Positions 7,631-16,277 of a stretch of 64,000 nt of DNA are shown in pieces. The notes below the pieces were generated by a model. It was not told where the DNA came from. It searched no databases and worked only from the letters and a program-made list of their open reading frames with translations. Each line of letters begins with the position of its first letter. The stretch's first letter is position 1. This DNA comes from Fodinibius salsisoli (lineage in GTDB: Bacteria > Bacteroidota > Rhodothermia > Balneolales > Balneolaceae), in the NCBI RefSeq assembly GCF_026229185.1, contig NZ_JAGGJA010000008.1, positions 62,001-126,000 on the forward strand. Reading direction: 5' to 3'. A program made the position numbers and the translations under genes.

Positions 7631-9661
7631 TTACCGACGAATCAGCCACGTACTGTTGCTGAGCTGAACCCATCGGTTGTAGAGGTCCAGAAGCCGGGGA
7701 TATCGGTCAGGAGCAAATTTATTTTGTGAAATGTCAATCCGGAAATCATACTGCAGCGTGTTAGCTGTAGAATTATACCGCTCCTCAAATCGTGCGCCCG
7801 GCAGCCCGATATTTTTATCCAGAAGCTGCTCCCCCACCGTAAATCCGCGGGGCAGTCGGATAGAATAGGAGACATCCAAATGCTCTGGTGCATCCAGGGT
7901 GACCGGCAAATCCCGCTGCTTATCTTCAAAGGGGTTCTGCCGGAGGTAGCCCACCACCATGGGGTTAAACTCTAAGCCATCGGTAAAACTGGTGGCATAA
8001 TTTTCAATTGCAAAGGTGGCCCGGATCTCAACGGGACGCGCATAGTTTTGCAAATTTCTAATGCGCAGGCTATCCGCCGTGACCTGGCTGTAACCGTCAA
8101 ACAAGGTTTGCTTAAAAATGTCAAGGTCCGAGGCTCCATCGGCTTTCTTCTGGCGGATAAGCTGGCCCGGGTAGCCATCCTGATACGAAATCACTCTTCC
8201 ACTAAGCGTGCCATTGGGCTGGAGCTGTGCATCAACTTCCACCCGGATATCAAAGGAACTCTTATCCGCCTGCATGGATACCCATGAAAAAGAATCCTCT
8301 TTCATGATCAAGCCCCGTCCGCTGCTCATTTCTGTGGGAATAAGGTTCGGCTGACTGTACGGAAAGCTTGCGTCCATCATATATTTCTGTCCTTCAACTT
8401 CGCTCTGTATTGCCAGCGCATTAAACTGGTAGAAGGACGGAAAATCCTTACTGATTGTGCCAAAAGAACGGGTGGACGTCAGTACCGGATAGGCCGTGAT
8501 ACCAGCTCCACGCAACATAGCCAGCAATGTCTGGTTGATGGCTGCCTGTCCCATCGCCTGGGCTGCAAGCACGGCCGAGTCAGACTCGGTACTGTAGGGT
8601 GCGTATGCTTCGGAAAAATTCATGCGATCGTTTACATACCGATAAATAGAATCCTGCAGGGCCAAACGGCTAATGCCCTGTAACGACCGGGCCAACGAAT
8701 CTCCGATGGAACGCGCATAGCTGTATCTCTTAATCGCTTCCAGTGGATTTGTATTGCGGCGCAGCTTGGCCACGACGACTTCCCAACTGGTATCCAGCTG
8801 TTGACGTGGAAGCCCAAAGGCACTGAGGATAAACTTAATCTGCCCGCGATAATCATCCAGTGAAGAGATGAAAACCTCTTGTTCTACCGCCGGGATTTCG
8901 GAAGCAACCCAACGCTCGGTAACTACAGGGTCGGGCCGGGGAAGCGTAAAAATCTTGGGCACCGAACTGGTATCCACGTAAGCAAAGTCATGTTGCACCT
9001 GGCTATCATAGTTTTCGATCACCCCCTCGTAACGTAAGTACTGGGGGTAGGTAATCTCAACCTTGGCATGGCTCGTGGGCACTTTCTGTGACAGGTAAAA
9101 ATCCGGGAGCTCTTCGATATAACGGCGCTGCACCACATAGCTGTATTCTACCACGGCCCCATCTTCTACGTTGGGCATCGTAAATTCCTTTACGTTGTAG
9201 CGGCTGTTGATGTTGATCGTCCTGATGGCCCCTTCATCCAACCTATGCCGCTCTCCATTCGGCAGGTAAGTTATTCCCTGGATGTCCGAGAGCTGTTCCA
9301 TGTTATCCTCAAAGTAATAGGGAATCGTTACTACCGAAGCTTCGCGCGCCGATGCATCAAATATCTTAAGGCGGGTATGGTGCTTAAGCACGGCCATGAT
9401 GCCGCCGCCCGATTCCTGGAAAGAGACATCCATCTCTTTATTAGTGACGATATAAGGGTAGGTCTGGCTGTTCGAGGGAGCTGTAATGTTGAAAAGGGAA
9501 TCCGGGATAACACCAAATTCTGCGTCCACGCTTCCATCCTGGGCATCCGCCAAGCTGAAACTCACACAACAAATAAGGACCAAAGAAACTAAATACCGCA
9601 ACAAAAAAGTATACCTGAAATTAATATTTAGAATATCATAACGCGCAAACAGCACATTCAT
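7631..9661 (-). CDS. Exported DUF3857 / transglutaminase-like domain protein
   Basis: A 676-residue protein with an N-terminal hydrophobic signal (about residues 19-40, ending SLADAQ). Residues about 60-230 match the DUF3857 domain by sequence style (VVEYSYVVQRR, conserved LPNGERH), and the centre (about 310-420) resembles the transglutaminase-like core that usually follows it, although the region before AGITAYPVL does not show an obvious catalytic Cys in the expected place. Proteins of this architecture are common and often duplicated in Bacteroidota-like bacteria; their function is unknown, presumably periplasmic. The true start could be a few codons further in. It stands alone between repeat regions. 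Confidence 0.8.
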   Translation of the reverse strand: MNVLFARYDILNINFRYTFLLRYLVSLVLICCVSFSLADAQDGSVDAEFGVIPDSLFNITAPSNSQTYPYIVTNKEMDVSFQESGGGIMAVLKHHTRLKIFDASAREASVVTIPYYFEDNMEQLSDIQGITYLPNGERHRLDEGAIRTININSRYNVKEFTMPNVEDGAVVEYSYVVQRRYIEELPDFYLSQKVPTSHAKVEITYPQYLRYEGVIENYDSQVQHDFAYVDTSSVPKIFTLPRPDPVVTERWVASEIPAVEQEVFISSLDDYRGQIKFILSAFGLPRQQLDTSWEVVVAKLRRNTNPLEAIKRYSYARSIGDSLARSLQGISRLALQDSIYRYVNDRMNFSEAYAPYSTESDSAVLAAQAMGQAAINQTLLAMLRGAGITAYPVLTSTRSFGTISKDFPSFYQFNALAIQSEVEGQKYMMDASFPYSQPNLIPTEMSSGRGLIMKEDSFSWVSMQADKSSFDIRVEVDAQLQPNGTLSGRVISYQDGYPGQLIRQKKADGASDLDIFKQTLFDGYSQVTADSLRIRNLQNYARPVEIRATFAIENYATSFTDGLEFNPMVVGYLRQNPFEDKQRDLPVTLDAPEHLDVSYSIRLPRGFTVGEQLLDKNIGLPGARFEERYNSTANTLQYDFRIDISQNKFAPDRYPRLLDLYNRWVQLSNSTWLIRR

Positions 9662-9762
9662 TCTGTGAGAAATTCAAAAGGACTCTTATCATCCTGAATC
9701 GTATCATGAACTTGTTTCACTTATTATTCAGGATCTCCTTTAGAGGCTTATAGCCATACGAG

Positions 9763-9783
9763 ATGCTGAAACGAGTTCAGCAT
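9763..9783. repeat. ATGCTGAA-TTCAGCAT palindrome between two genes
   Basis: An 8-bp inverted repeat (ATGCTGAA, loop ACGAG, TTCAGCAT) inside the 149-base gap between pyrC and the DUF3857 gene. A degenerate, inverted relative (ATCCTGAATCGTATCATGAAC) lies about 75 bases to the left, from 9690. It could act as a terminator for pyrC or be a dispersed repeat. Confidence 0.5.
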
Positions 9784-9810
9784 GACAAGTAGTTAGGTTC
9801 AATTTTCCAA

Positions 9811-11106
9811 CTAAACCTCATTCACAACAAACTGTCCGTTGTTGTAAATTGCTTCTGCTCGCCCGGTCATCTCATTGCCCAGGTACGGTGAATTATTAGA
9901 TTTAGATTTAACAACCGACTCTGCAAACGTCCACTTTTCATCCGTATTGAACAACGTAAGGTTAGCCTCAGCCCCTTCCTTAATTTGCGGAACGTCCAAA
10001 TTCAAAATTTCTCGCGGATATTTAACAAACTTATCTAACAGGTCTGTCAGCTCTAGGACTCCGGGTTCCAGTAACTGACGTACGCTAACACTCCATGCCG
10101 TCTCCAGACCGATAATTCCATTCGGCGCATAGATGAATTCCACTTCCTTTTCTTCAATAGCATGCGGGGCATGGTCAGTACAGATGGCATCAATCGTACC
10201 ATCGGCGAGTCCCTCGATCATGGCATCCACATCTTCCTGGGTGCGAAGCGGCGGGTGCATCTTGACGTTGGTATCAAAATCGCGGCGCTCGATCTCTTCG
10301 TCGGTCAGATCAAAATGGTGGGGACAAACTTCTGTCGTCACGTTGATGCCGTCGGCTTTGGCCCGGCGGACCAGCTCCACGGCCTTGGCCGTACTGATAT
10401 GTGCCACGTGAATATGTCCGCCGGTAAACTCTGCCAGCAGGATATCCCGCGCAATCATCGTCTCTTCGGCAATGCCGGGTGTGCCGTCGATTCCCAGCCG
10501 TGCAGAAACCCGGCCTTCGTGCATGTGTCCCGGACGCGAGAGCTTTAAATCTTCTTCATGATTGATGATCGGCATCTCCAGCATAGAAGAATACTCCAGT
10601 GCTACACGCATAAGTTGTGCATTATACACCGGATCTCCATCATCACTGAAAGCTACGGCCCCGCCTTCTTTCATATCGGACATCTCAGCAATGGCTTTGC
10701 CGGCCCGCTCTTTGGATACACAACCTATGGGGTGCACATTGACCGGCAGCTCCTCTGCCCTCTTGGTGATAAATTCAACGACATCACGCGAGTCGATAGC
10801 CGGATTGGTATTTGGCATGCAGGCCACCTCGGTAAATCCACCGAAAGCTGCAGCGGCACAGCCGGTTTTGATAGTCTCTTTGTGTTCATAGCCCGGCTCG
10901 CGCAAGTGGACATGCATATCCATCCACCCTCCGGAAAGATAAGCCCCTTCGGCATCAAAGGTTTCTTCGGAATCTCCTGCTTCCAGCTCCGTGCCAATTT
11001 CCACAATTGTGCCGTCGGCGATACGAATGTCAACCTGTTTTGATCCATCGAAGTCCGCACCAACAGGCTTTACATTTTTCAGTAATAAATTAGGTCTGTA
11101 ACTCAT
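9811..11106 (-). CDS. pyrC: Dihydroorotase
   Basis: A 431-residue class I dihydroorotase. It closes carbamoyl-aspartate to dihydroorotate, step three of pyrimidine synthesis, in the cytoplasm. The metal-binding motif DMHVHLREPG starts at residue 63 (His65, His67, Arg69), followed by MPNTNP, FSDDGDP, VAHIST and the ICTDHAPH motif with the catalytic Asp, then a C-terminal urease-like beta-sandwich segment (GAEANLTLF). All expected residues are present and the length is normal. No other pyrimidine-synthesis gene is next to it. A palindrome follows the stop codon. Confidence 0.95.
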   Translation of the reverse strand: MSYRPNLLLKNVKPVGADFDGSKQVDIRIADGTIVEIGTELEAGDSEETFDAEGAYLSGGWMDMHVHLREPGYEHKETIKTGCAAAAFGGFTEVACMPNTNPAIDSRDVVEFITKRAEELPVNVHPIGCVSKERAGKAIAEMSDMKEGGAVAFSDDGDPVYNAQLMRVALEYSSMLEMPIINHEEDLKLSRPGHMHEGRVSARLGIDGTPGIAEETMIARDILLAEFTGGHIHVAHISTAKAVELVRRAKADGINVTTEVCPHHFDLTDEEIERRDFDTNVKMHPPLRTQEDVDAMIEGLADGTIDAICTDHAPHAIEEKEVEFIYAPNGIIGLETAWSVSVRQLLEPGVLELTDLLDKFVKYPREILNLDVPQIKEGAEANLTLFNTDEKWTFAESVVKSKSNNSPYLGNEMTGRAEAIYNNGQFVVNEV

Positions 11107-11319
11107 AAAAATGTTCGGTTATTTTTGATGGTGAATATACGTGTTTTCAACAGAATTCAATAATGGATGAATAGAACACGGATAATACAGATTAGGCTGA
11201 TAATCACAGATTTTTCTGTGAGAACTCGTATTAACTGTTTTACCTTTAATTAAACTCAGAACTAATTGCTCGTCAGACAGACATTCTACCTGGAAACAGC
11301 GGTTATAGGTCTCTTTCCT

Positions 11320-11344
11320 TGTCACAAGTTGCAAACTTGCGACA
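11320..11344. repeat. REP-like palindrome, copy 1
   Basis: TGTCACAAGTT - GCA - AACTTGCGACA forms an imperfect palindrome in which a single A/C mismatch sits four bases in. The copy at 15795-15821 has the mismatch at the corresponding place, which suggests one repeat family. Confidence 0.6.
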
Positions 11345-11424
11345 GTTGGCGTACCGAAAAACCCTCATTCCAATTGATATTGTCGGGAAAGCTTCCCTAC
11401 ATACACATTCAATCCTAACGCTCC

Positions 11425-11444
11425 CTTCCCTGCTCGGAGGGAAG
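11425..11444. repeat. CTCCTT-AAGGAG family hairpin, copy 2
   Basis: CTTCCCT and AGGGAAG arms around GCTCGG, followed by a G-rich tail (TTGGGGATGGGG). Confidence 0.5.
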
Positions 11445-11464
11445 AGTTGGGGATGGGGCAAAAG

Positions 11465-11530
11465 CTCATCCGATGAGTGGACAGCCTATTTTCCACTTGA
11501 GACTCCTCGTCGCTCGTTCCTCGGAGTGAC
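11465..11530. repeat. Composite repeat: CTCATCCGATGAG palindrome plus GAGACTCCTCG...GTGAC tail, copy 1
   Basis: A perfect 6-bp-arm palindrome (CTCATC C GATGAG, 11465-11477) is followed about 20 bases later by GAGACTCCTCG and then GGAGTGAC (11499-11530). The same order and spacing occur at 17791-17853. Confidence 0.6.
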
Positions 11531-11639
11531 AAGGCTAATGGCACCTCTTTTAGCTTATATTCTAAATTCTGATTTCTTCAACAACCCGGCCTTATAAATT
11601 CTGCTGGGATAAGTGACCGAAGCCGAAGCGTAAAAAGTC

Positions 11640-11760
11640 ATTCCCTGTTTGAGGAGCTATTAACGACGAGTTAAATGATTTTTAGCGCAGGCGAAGCGAA
11701 CGGCAGCAGTAATTTATTCAGCCGGTGAGTTTTTGGGTCACTTTTTTGCTTGACTGAAAA
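11640..11760. repeat. Degenerate dispersed segment related to 16105-16230
   Basis: Both segments share, in order, ACG..TTA.ATGAT.TTAGC.CAG, then GCGAA, then TTTA.T.AGCCGGTG followed by a T-run and GG(G/C).CAC. The match is patchy, which suggests an old duplication of a non-coding repeat. Confidence 0.4.
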
Positions 11761-11924
11761 AATGGAACAAGAAACTAAGAATCCTACATTTTCAACGAGC
11801 AAAATACCGCCGCTCCCCATTCTGTATTTAAGTATTTACTCCTTATTTTAGGAAAAGACATGCTGAAAATGCCCGGCTACTAAGAACTAAACTGATAACT
11901 GAATCCGTTAACTGATCCCTGTCC

Positions 11925-13121
11925 ATGTCACAACCTGATTTATTTACGCCCTCCAAGCTTTCCGTCTCTGAACTCACCCAGGACATCAAAGCGCTGCTGG
12001 AAGGTAACTTCCTGGATATCAAAGTAGAGGGCGAAGTCAGTAATGCCTCCACCAGTCGCAGTGGGCATACTTATTTTACGCTCAAAGATGAAGAAGCACA
12101 GCTTTCATGCGTCATCTGGCGGGGCATTAACCGGCGATTGGACATTGAGCTGGCCGACGGACAACAGATTGTGGCCGGAGGGGACATCCAGGTATACCCG
12201 CCGCACGGTAAATACCAGCTCATCGTTCGGTCCGTGGAACAGGCCGGGATCGGGGCCCTTCAGAAAGCATTTGAAAAGCTTAAAGCACAACTCAAGGAAG
12301 AAGGCCTGTTTGAGGAGAAGCATAAAAAAGCCCTGCCCGCTTTTCCATTTAAAATCGGGGTTATCACCTCGGCCACCGGGGCTGCCTTTCATGACATCAC
12401 TGATACCCTCGAGCGGCGCTGGCCCATGGCGGAAGTGCTGCTGCATCATGCCAGCGTACAGGGCACCAATGCCGCACCGGAGCTGGTGAAAGCCATCAAC
12501 TGGTTTTCCGATGCCCAAAATGTGGACCTTCTGATTGTGGGGCGTGGCGGCGGCTCGCTGGAAGACCTTTGGCCCTTCAACGAAGAAGCGGTGGCCCGCG
12601 CGCTCTTCAACTGCAAAATTCCGACCATCAGTGCTGTGGGACACGAAGTTGACTTTAGTATCTCCGATTTCGTAGCGGATGCACGGGCCGCTACTCCTAC
12701 CCAGGCGGCCATCCTGGCAACCCCCGACGTGAACGAAATTCGCATGTATGCTGATGATCTCGATACCCGGCTGCATACGGCCATGGAGGACCTTATCCAA
12801 AATCATAAAGATCGGGTTACACAGTTAGTGGACTCACACGCCCTGCAAGCCGTGCAGCAGAAGGTTTCCAGCCTGGCCGAACGTATTCACGGACTGGATG
12901 AACGCCTGCACCACCGACAGGAAGTCTCACTGATGAAAAAACATAATAAGCTTAACGCTCTGCAGCATCGTCTGGAACTGCAAAATCCCAATACGCCCCT
13001 CGAGCAGGGATACTCCCGTATCTGGCAGGATGATGAGTGGATCCGCTCTGCCGAAGACTATGATACCCAGAAACCCTCGACTATTGAATGGGATGATGGA
13101 AAGGCAACCGTTGAAGGTTGA
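11925..13121 (+). CDS. xseA: Exodeoxyribonuclease VII large subunit
   Basis: A 398-residue XseA with the N-terminal OB-fold (about 8-105: VSNASTSRSGHTYFTLKD...CVIWRG), the catalytic core motif GVITSATGAAFHDI at about 145-158, GRGGGSLEDLW at 206-216, AVGHEVD and ATPTQAA, and then a shortened coiled coil and C-terminal segment (LEQGYSRIW). With XseB it degrades single-stranded DNA without metal. It is shorter than the E. coli enzyme (about 456 residues), mainly in the coiled coil where XseB binds. No xseB frame is found in the 266 bases downstream, where the small subunit often lies. Confidence 0.94.
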   Translation: MSQPDLFTPSKLSVSELTQDIKALLEGNFLDIKVEGEVSNASTSRSGHTYFTLKDEEAQLSCVIWRGINRRLDIELADGQQIVAGGDIQVYPPHGKYQLIVRSVEQAGIGALQKAFEKLKAQLKEEGLFEEKHKKALPAFPFKIGVITSATGAAFHDITDTLERRWPMAEVLLHHASVQGTNAAPELVKAINWFSDAQNVDLLIVGRGGGSLEDLWPFNEEAVARALFNCKIPTISAVGHEVDFSISDFVADARAATPTQAAILATPDVNEIRMYADDLDTRLHTAMEDLIQNHKDRVTQLVDSHALQAVQQKVSSLAERIHGLDERLHHRQEVSLMKKHNKLNALQHRLELQNPNTPLEQGYSRIWQDDEWIRSAEDYDTQKPSTIEWDDGKATVEG

Positions 13122-13387
13122 AAAGTTAGATGTTAGAAGTTTGAGGCAGGGCCAGGATCTGGAAAATCTCTCTTAGAAAAGGGAGTCCCGCGGAGCGGGG
13201 AGGGTTGTCCTTTCAAAATATATAAAGCCCAAAGTGTTAAGTTTTAAGCCTAATTGAATTGTTGAATATTAAAAATTCAAGACAGGCTAAAACCTTTGCA
13301 ACTTATAATTCCTAATTTTTAATTATCCTTCTATCTATTAAGTTACCAGAGCATCACCGTACCTTGCCATAATTTCATTCAAGCCCT
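13122..13387. other. Intergenic stretch after xseA with repeat-like stems
   Basis: No xseB or other gene is seen. It contains a CTCTCTT/AAGGGAG imperfect stem (13168-13185) next to a CCCGC-GGA-GCGGG hairpin (about 13187-13199), and degenerate AGGTTGAAAAGTTAG-type heptamers just after the xseA stop codon. Confidence 0.5.
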
Positions 13388-13828
13388 ATGCTGACCCAAT
13401 ACCGCATCGAGATCCACGACAGTGACCGTAAAAATCATCATCTTTGGAACGCCCTGCTGGCGCTGGCGACGGGCATCCTGACGCTGATCTATCCCAACTT
13501 CCTCTATCTTATCGCCGGTGGCTACCTGATTGCCCTCGGTGCGCTGTTTATTCCTTTTCGTATTCCCACGCCCCTGGCCATTATTCCCATCATCGCAGGG
13601 ATTATCATCCTTATTTTTCCGGAACTGATCCCCATCACTTTTGCGACCTTCCTGGGACTGTTCGGATTGCTGCTCTTACTTAGCTTCGGTTTTGCCTTTA
13701 TCGGCGGACTCACCCTCATCATCGCCCTGCTGATCATTATCAATCCCGATTCGGTGGGCTACCTCGCCGCCACCTTCCTGCTGCTATACGGCGTATCGAA
13801 TTTGATTCGATTATATCGGAGCTCATAG
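13388..13828 (+). CDS. DUF308/HdeD-like small membrane protein
   Basis: A 146-residue protein built almost entirely of short hydrophobic helices in pairs (about six segments from residue 18 to 140), with repeated LIYPN, LIFPE and IINPD turns spaced about 45 residues apart. That internal repeat of a helix pair ending in (Y/F/N)P is typical of the DUF308/HdeD membrane family, in which some members are linked to acid resistance in enterobacteria. The role here is not known. It is a single gene with no partner on either side. Confidence 0.65.
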   Translation: MLTQYRIEIHDSDRKNHHLWNALLALATGILTLIYPNFLYLIAGGYLIALGALFIPFRIPTPLAIIPIIAGIIILIFPELIPITFATFLGLFGLLLLLSFGFAFIGGLTLIIALLIIINPDSVGYLAATFLLLYGVSNLIRLYRSS

Positions 13829-14215
13829 AACCTGTCATATGAGACCTTTGACATTCTATTTCTTTGACCTCCCAGCCCCCTCCTAACGACTTAAAAGGGA
13901 TTTATGAGGAAATATTTCAAAGGTATATGTATAAATAGTTTCACTATTAATTCACAATAGCAACTTTTATGTCACCTCAAACAGAGCACACCGGAACTCT
14001 GATGTAAGAGTACAAATGTGAGAAATCTCAAATCCGAAACAAACAGTATCTTACTGAAGTTAAGAGGCCATAACTTGTCGTTCTTATTTTTGCATTTATT
14101 TCAAAAGATCTTTGGGTATTGTTATAATTTGAAAACTATGAGTTTCCCCTTTATTGTTTCTCAATTTAGCCGCATTTTTGAGGCCATAAAATAATTTCAA
14201 TAAAACGACTTTGAT
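13829..14215. other. Gap upstream of the malic enzyme gene
   Basis: No gene or strong repeat was found in these 387 bases. TATTTTTG at 14085-14092 fits the Bacteroidota-type -7 box (TAnnTTTG), but there is no good TTTG at the -33 distance, so a promoter for the malic enzyme gene is only possible. Confidence 0.35.
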
Positions 14216-15646
14216 ATGAGTGAGATCCAGCCAAGCGTCAGTTATAGCTTTACCATGCGCCTGTATATCGAAAACAAGCCCGGTATGCTGGCTAAAGTGC
14301 TGGAGGCTATCGCCGAACAAAAAGCCGATCCCGGTGCAGTGGATGTGGTAAAGGTGGAGGGTAAATACAAAGTGCGCGACCTTACTGTCAGTGCCCGCAA
14401 TGAAGAGCACTCAAAGGCGATCGTCAAAGCCGTTAAAAAAATTGACGGCATCAAGGTGCGCAACGTATCTGATCGGGTTTTCCTGCTCCACCTGGGAGGT
14501 AAAATCCGTATCAAAAACAAGGTGCCTGTCAATACCCGCGACTCCCTTTCCATGGCTTATACACCGGGAGTGGGACGTGTATGCGAGGCCATCGCTGAGA
14601 AACCAGAAAAGGCTCACACGCTTACCATCAAACAGAATTCCGTAGCTGTAGTCAGTGATGGCTCGGCCGTGCTTGGGCTTGGCAATATCGGTCCGGAAGC
14701 GGCCATGCCGGTGATGGAGGGAAAGGCCATGCTCTTCAAAGAGTTTGCGGATATCGATGCCTACCCTATCTGCCTGGATACCCAGGATGTGGATGAAATT
14801 ATTTCTGCCGTAAAATGGATGTCGCCCGGATTCGGCGGCGTTAACCTCGAAGATATCGGGGCGCCGCGCTGTTTCGAAATTGAAGAACGACTAAAGGAAA
14901 TCCTGGATGTCCCCGTCTTCCATGACGATCAGCACGGTACCGCAGTGGTGACGCTGGCCGCGACGATCAATGCCCTTAAAGTCACCGACAAAAATATGGA
15001 AGACCTGCGCATCGTTATTGTAGGGGCAGGAGCAGCGGGTATTGCCATTACTCGTATTCTCTTGGAGGCCGGAGCTGAGGAAGTGTTAGTCTGTGACCGT
15101 GAAGGCATTATCAATAGAGATCGTATTGACGATTATGACGCCAGCAAAGTCTGGCTGGCTGAAAATACCAATCCGAATAATGAAACGGGCTCCCTGATGG
15201 ATGCTACGGAAGGGTCTGACCTGCTCATCGGTGTTAGCGGTCCGGGCATCGTGCCTCGGAAGGCGGTGGAGCATATGGCGGATGACCCCATTATCTTTGC
15301 GCTGGCCAACCCGGTCCCTGAGATACAACCGGAAGAAATCCACTCTATTGCTCGTATTATTGCTACCGGACGCAGTGACTATCCGAACCAAATTAATAAT
15401 GTGCTGGCTTTTCCCGGCCTGTTCCGCGGTGCGCTTGATGCCCGGGCCAAGGATATCAATGAAGAGATGAAGCTGGCTGCCGCCCACGCCATTGCCAACA
15501 GCATTGATGATAATGATATTAGTGAATCTTATATCGTGCCCAGCGTCTTTAACAAAAAGGTTGTACCCAAAGTGGCAAAAGCGGTGAAAGAAGCAGCCTA
15601 TAAAAGCGGTGTAGCCGATCGACCACGGCCCCTGAATGGTGATTAG
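14216..15646 (+). CDS. NAD(P)-dependent malic enzyme with N-terminal ACT domain
   Basis: The enzyme decarboxylates malate to pyruvate while reducing NAD(P). Residues about 10-88 form an ACT domain ([21 protein letters not shown]), a small-molecule-binding regulatory fold that most malic enzymes lack. The catalytic part follows: SMAYTPGVG with Tyr115, [16 protein letters not shown] with Lys170, metal ligands Glu212/Asp213 (LEDI) and DDQHGT at 237-242, then a Rossmann domain beginning [12 protein letters not shown] near residue 265. The length of 476 residues is normal for the ACT-containing prokaryotic form. NAD or NADP preference cannot be decided. Amino-acid feedback through the ACT domain is an inference. 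It is a single gene bordered by long non-coding gaps. Confidence 0.93.
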   Translation: MSEIQPSVSYSFTMRLYIENKPGMLAKVLEAIAEQKADPGAVDVVKVEGKYKVRDLTVSARNEEHSKAIVKAVKKIDGIKVRNVSDRVFLLHLGGKIRIKNKVPVNTRDSLSMAYTPGVGRVCEAIAEKPEKAHTLTIKQNSVAVVSDGSAVLGLGNIGPEAAMPVMEGKAMLFKEFADIDAYPICLDTQDVDEIISAVKWMSPGFGGVNLEDIGAPRCFEIEERLKEILDVPVFHDDQHGTAVVTLAATINALKVTDKNMEDLRIVIVGAGAAGIAITRILLEAGAEEVLVCDREGIINRDRIDDYDASKVWLAENTNPNNETGSLMDATEGSDLLIGVSGPGIVPRKAVEHMADDPIIFALANPVPEIQPEEIHSIARIIATGRSDYPNQINNVLAFPGLFRGALDARAKDINEEMKLAAAHAIANSIDDNDISESYIVPSVFNKKVVPKVAKAVKEAAYKSGVADRPRPLNGD

Positions 15647-15794
15647 TGTTTAGTTATTAGGTTTATTAGTAGCTATAACACATAAATTATTATTTAAAGC
15701 TTTTCTCATTACGGGTTCAAGTTTGCAACTTAGACCAGTTCTTAGTTCTTAAAGATAATCCGATTCCAAAATAACAAAACACGCAGTCTTCCTA

Positions 15795-15821
15795 CTGGCA
15801 CAAGTTATAACCTTGCGCCAG
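15795..15821. repeat. REP-like palindrome, copy 2
   Basis: CTGGCACAAG - TTATAAC - CTTGCGCCAG: arms pair except for one A/C mismatch in the same position as in the copy at 11320-11344. A half copy (CAAGTTTGCAACTT) is at 15718-15731. Confidence 0.6.
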
Positions 15822-15877
15822 CAAGGGGTGGGCTCCACAAAGAACCTTATTATTTTGGGCCTCATATTATAATCTGT

Positions 15878-15900
15878 AGAGACGCATTGCATGCGTCTCT
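15878..15900. repeat. AGAGACGCAT-TGC-ATGCGTCTCT palindrome
   Basis: Perfect 10-bp arms with a 3-base loop. From general knowledge, palindromes of the GTAGAGACGC...GCGTCTCT kind are scattered in many bacterial genomes, notably cyanobacteria; the function is not known. Confidence 0.7.
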
Positions 15901-16020
15901 TGGACACCCAAGGCAGTGGTGATAATATAGAGGCAGATTCTATCTGTCTCTGCCCTGTCTATTAATGTGAATATCTATTTATACCGGCAGATCCAGACAT
16001 CCCTCCCACCTTCGGCGGTA

Positions 16021-16038
16021 CTCCCTTTAATAAGGGAG
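16021..16038. repeat. CTCCTT-AAGGAG family hairpin, copy 4
   Basis: Perfect 7-bp arms CTCCCTT and AAGGGAG around the loop TAAT. Confidence 0.6.
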
Positions 16039-16277
16039 ATTTTATCTGCCTTGCATGTATTGTTCAATTCCGACCTTGAATGGGGAAATCACCGTGTCAA
16101 TGGACCGCACGAACGTGAGCGTCAACTCCCAAGCATTCAGGGCCTGTTGCCCCCTGACACGTTACATGATCTTAGCACAGCTGAGGTGAGCACAGCGAAT
16201 ATTTACTAAGCCGGTGTTTTTTGGCCACCAAAAAATGTAAGAAAGCGGTAGTAAAATTAAGCCTTACTAACAACTAC

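Larger units (their letters stand above)
11107..11924. other. Long gene-free stretch with several repeat types
   Basis: No convincing gene was found in these 818 bases. They contain a REP-like palindrome (11320-11344), a CTTCCCT/AGGGAAG hairpin (11425-11444), a composite CTCATC palindrome element (11465-11530) and a segment at about 11640-11760 that resembles 16105-16230. A stretch at about 11170-11225 (CACGGATAATACAGATTAGG and following) looks like remains of another dispersed sequence. Just before xseA (about 11885-11922) are degenerate CTGATAA/CCGTTAA heptamers. Confidence 0.6.
15647..16277. other. Long gene-free stretch rich in palindromes
   Basis: These 631 bases hold a degenerate REP-like half (about 15718-15731), a full REP-like palindrome (15795-15821), a 10-bp-arm palindrome (15878-15900), a CTCCCTT/AAGGGAG hairpin (16021-16038) and a segment resembling 11640-11760. 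An 80-codon frame at 15967-16209 crosses the repeats and is not believed to be a gene. Confidence 0.6.

Noticed and set aside
11319-11597. 92-codon frame after pyrC
   Set aside because: It is made of the REP-like palindrome, the CTTCCCT hairpin and the composite repeat, so it is repeat DNA and not a gene.
15967-16209. 80-codon frame in the gap before pheA
   Set aside because: It crosses a palindromic hairpin and the degenerate repeat segment, has no ribosome site and resembles no protein known to me.
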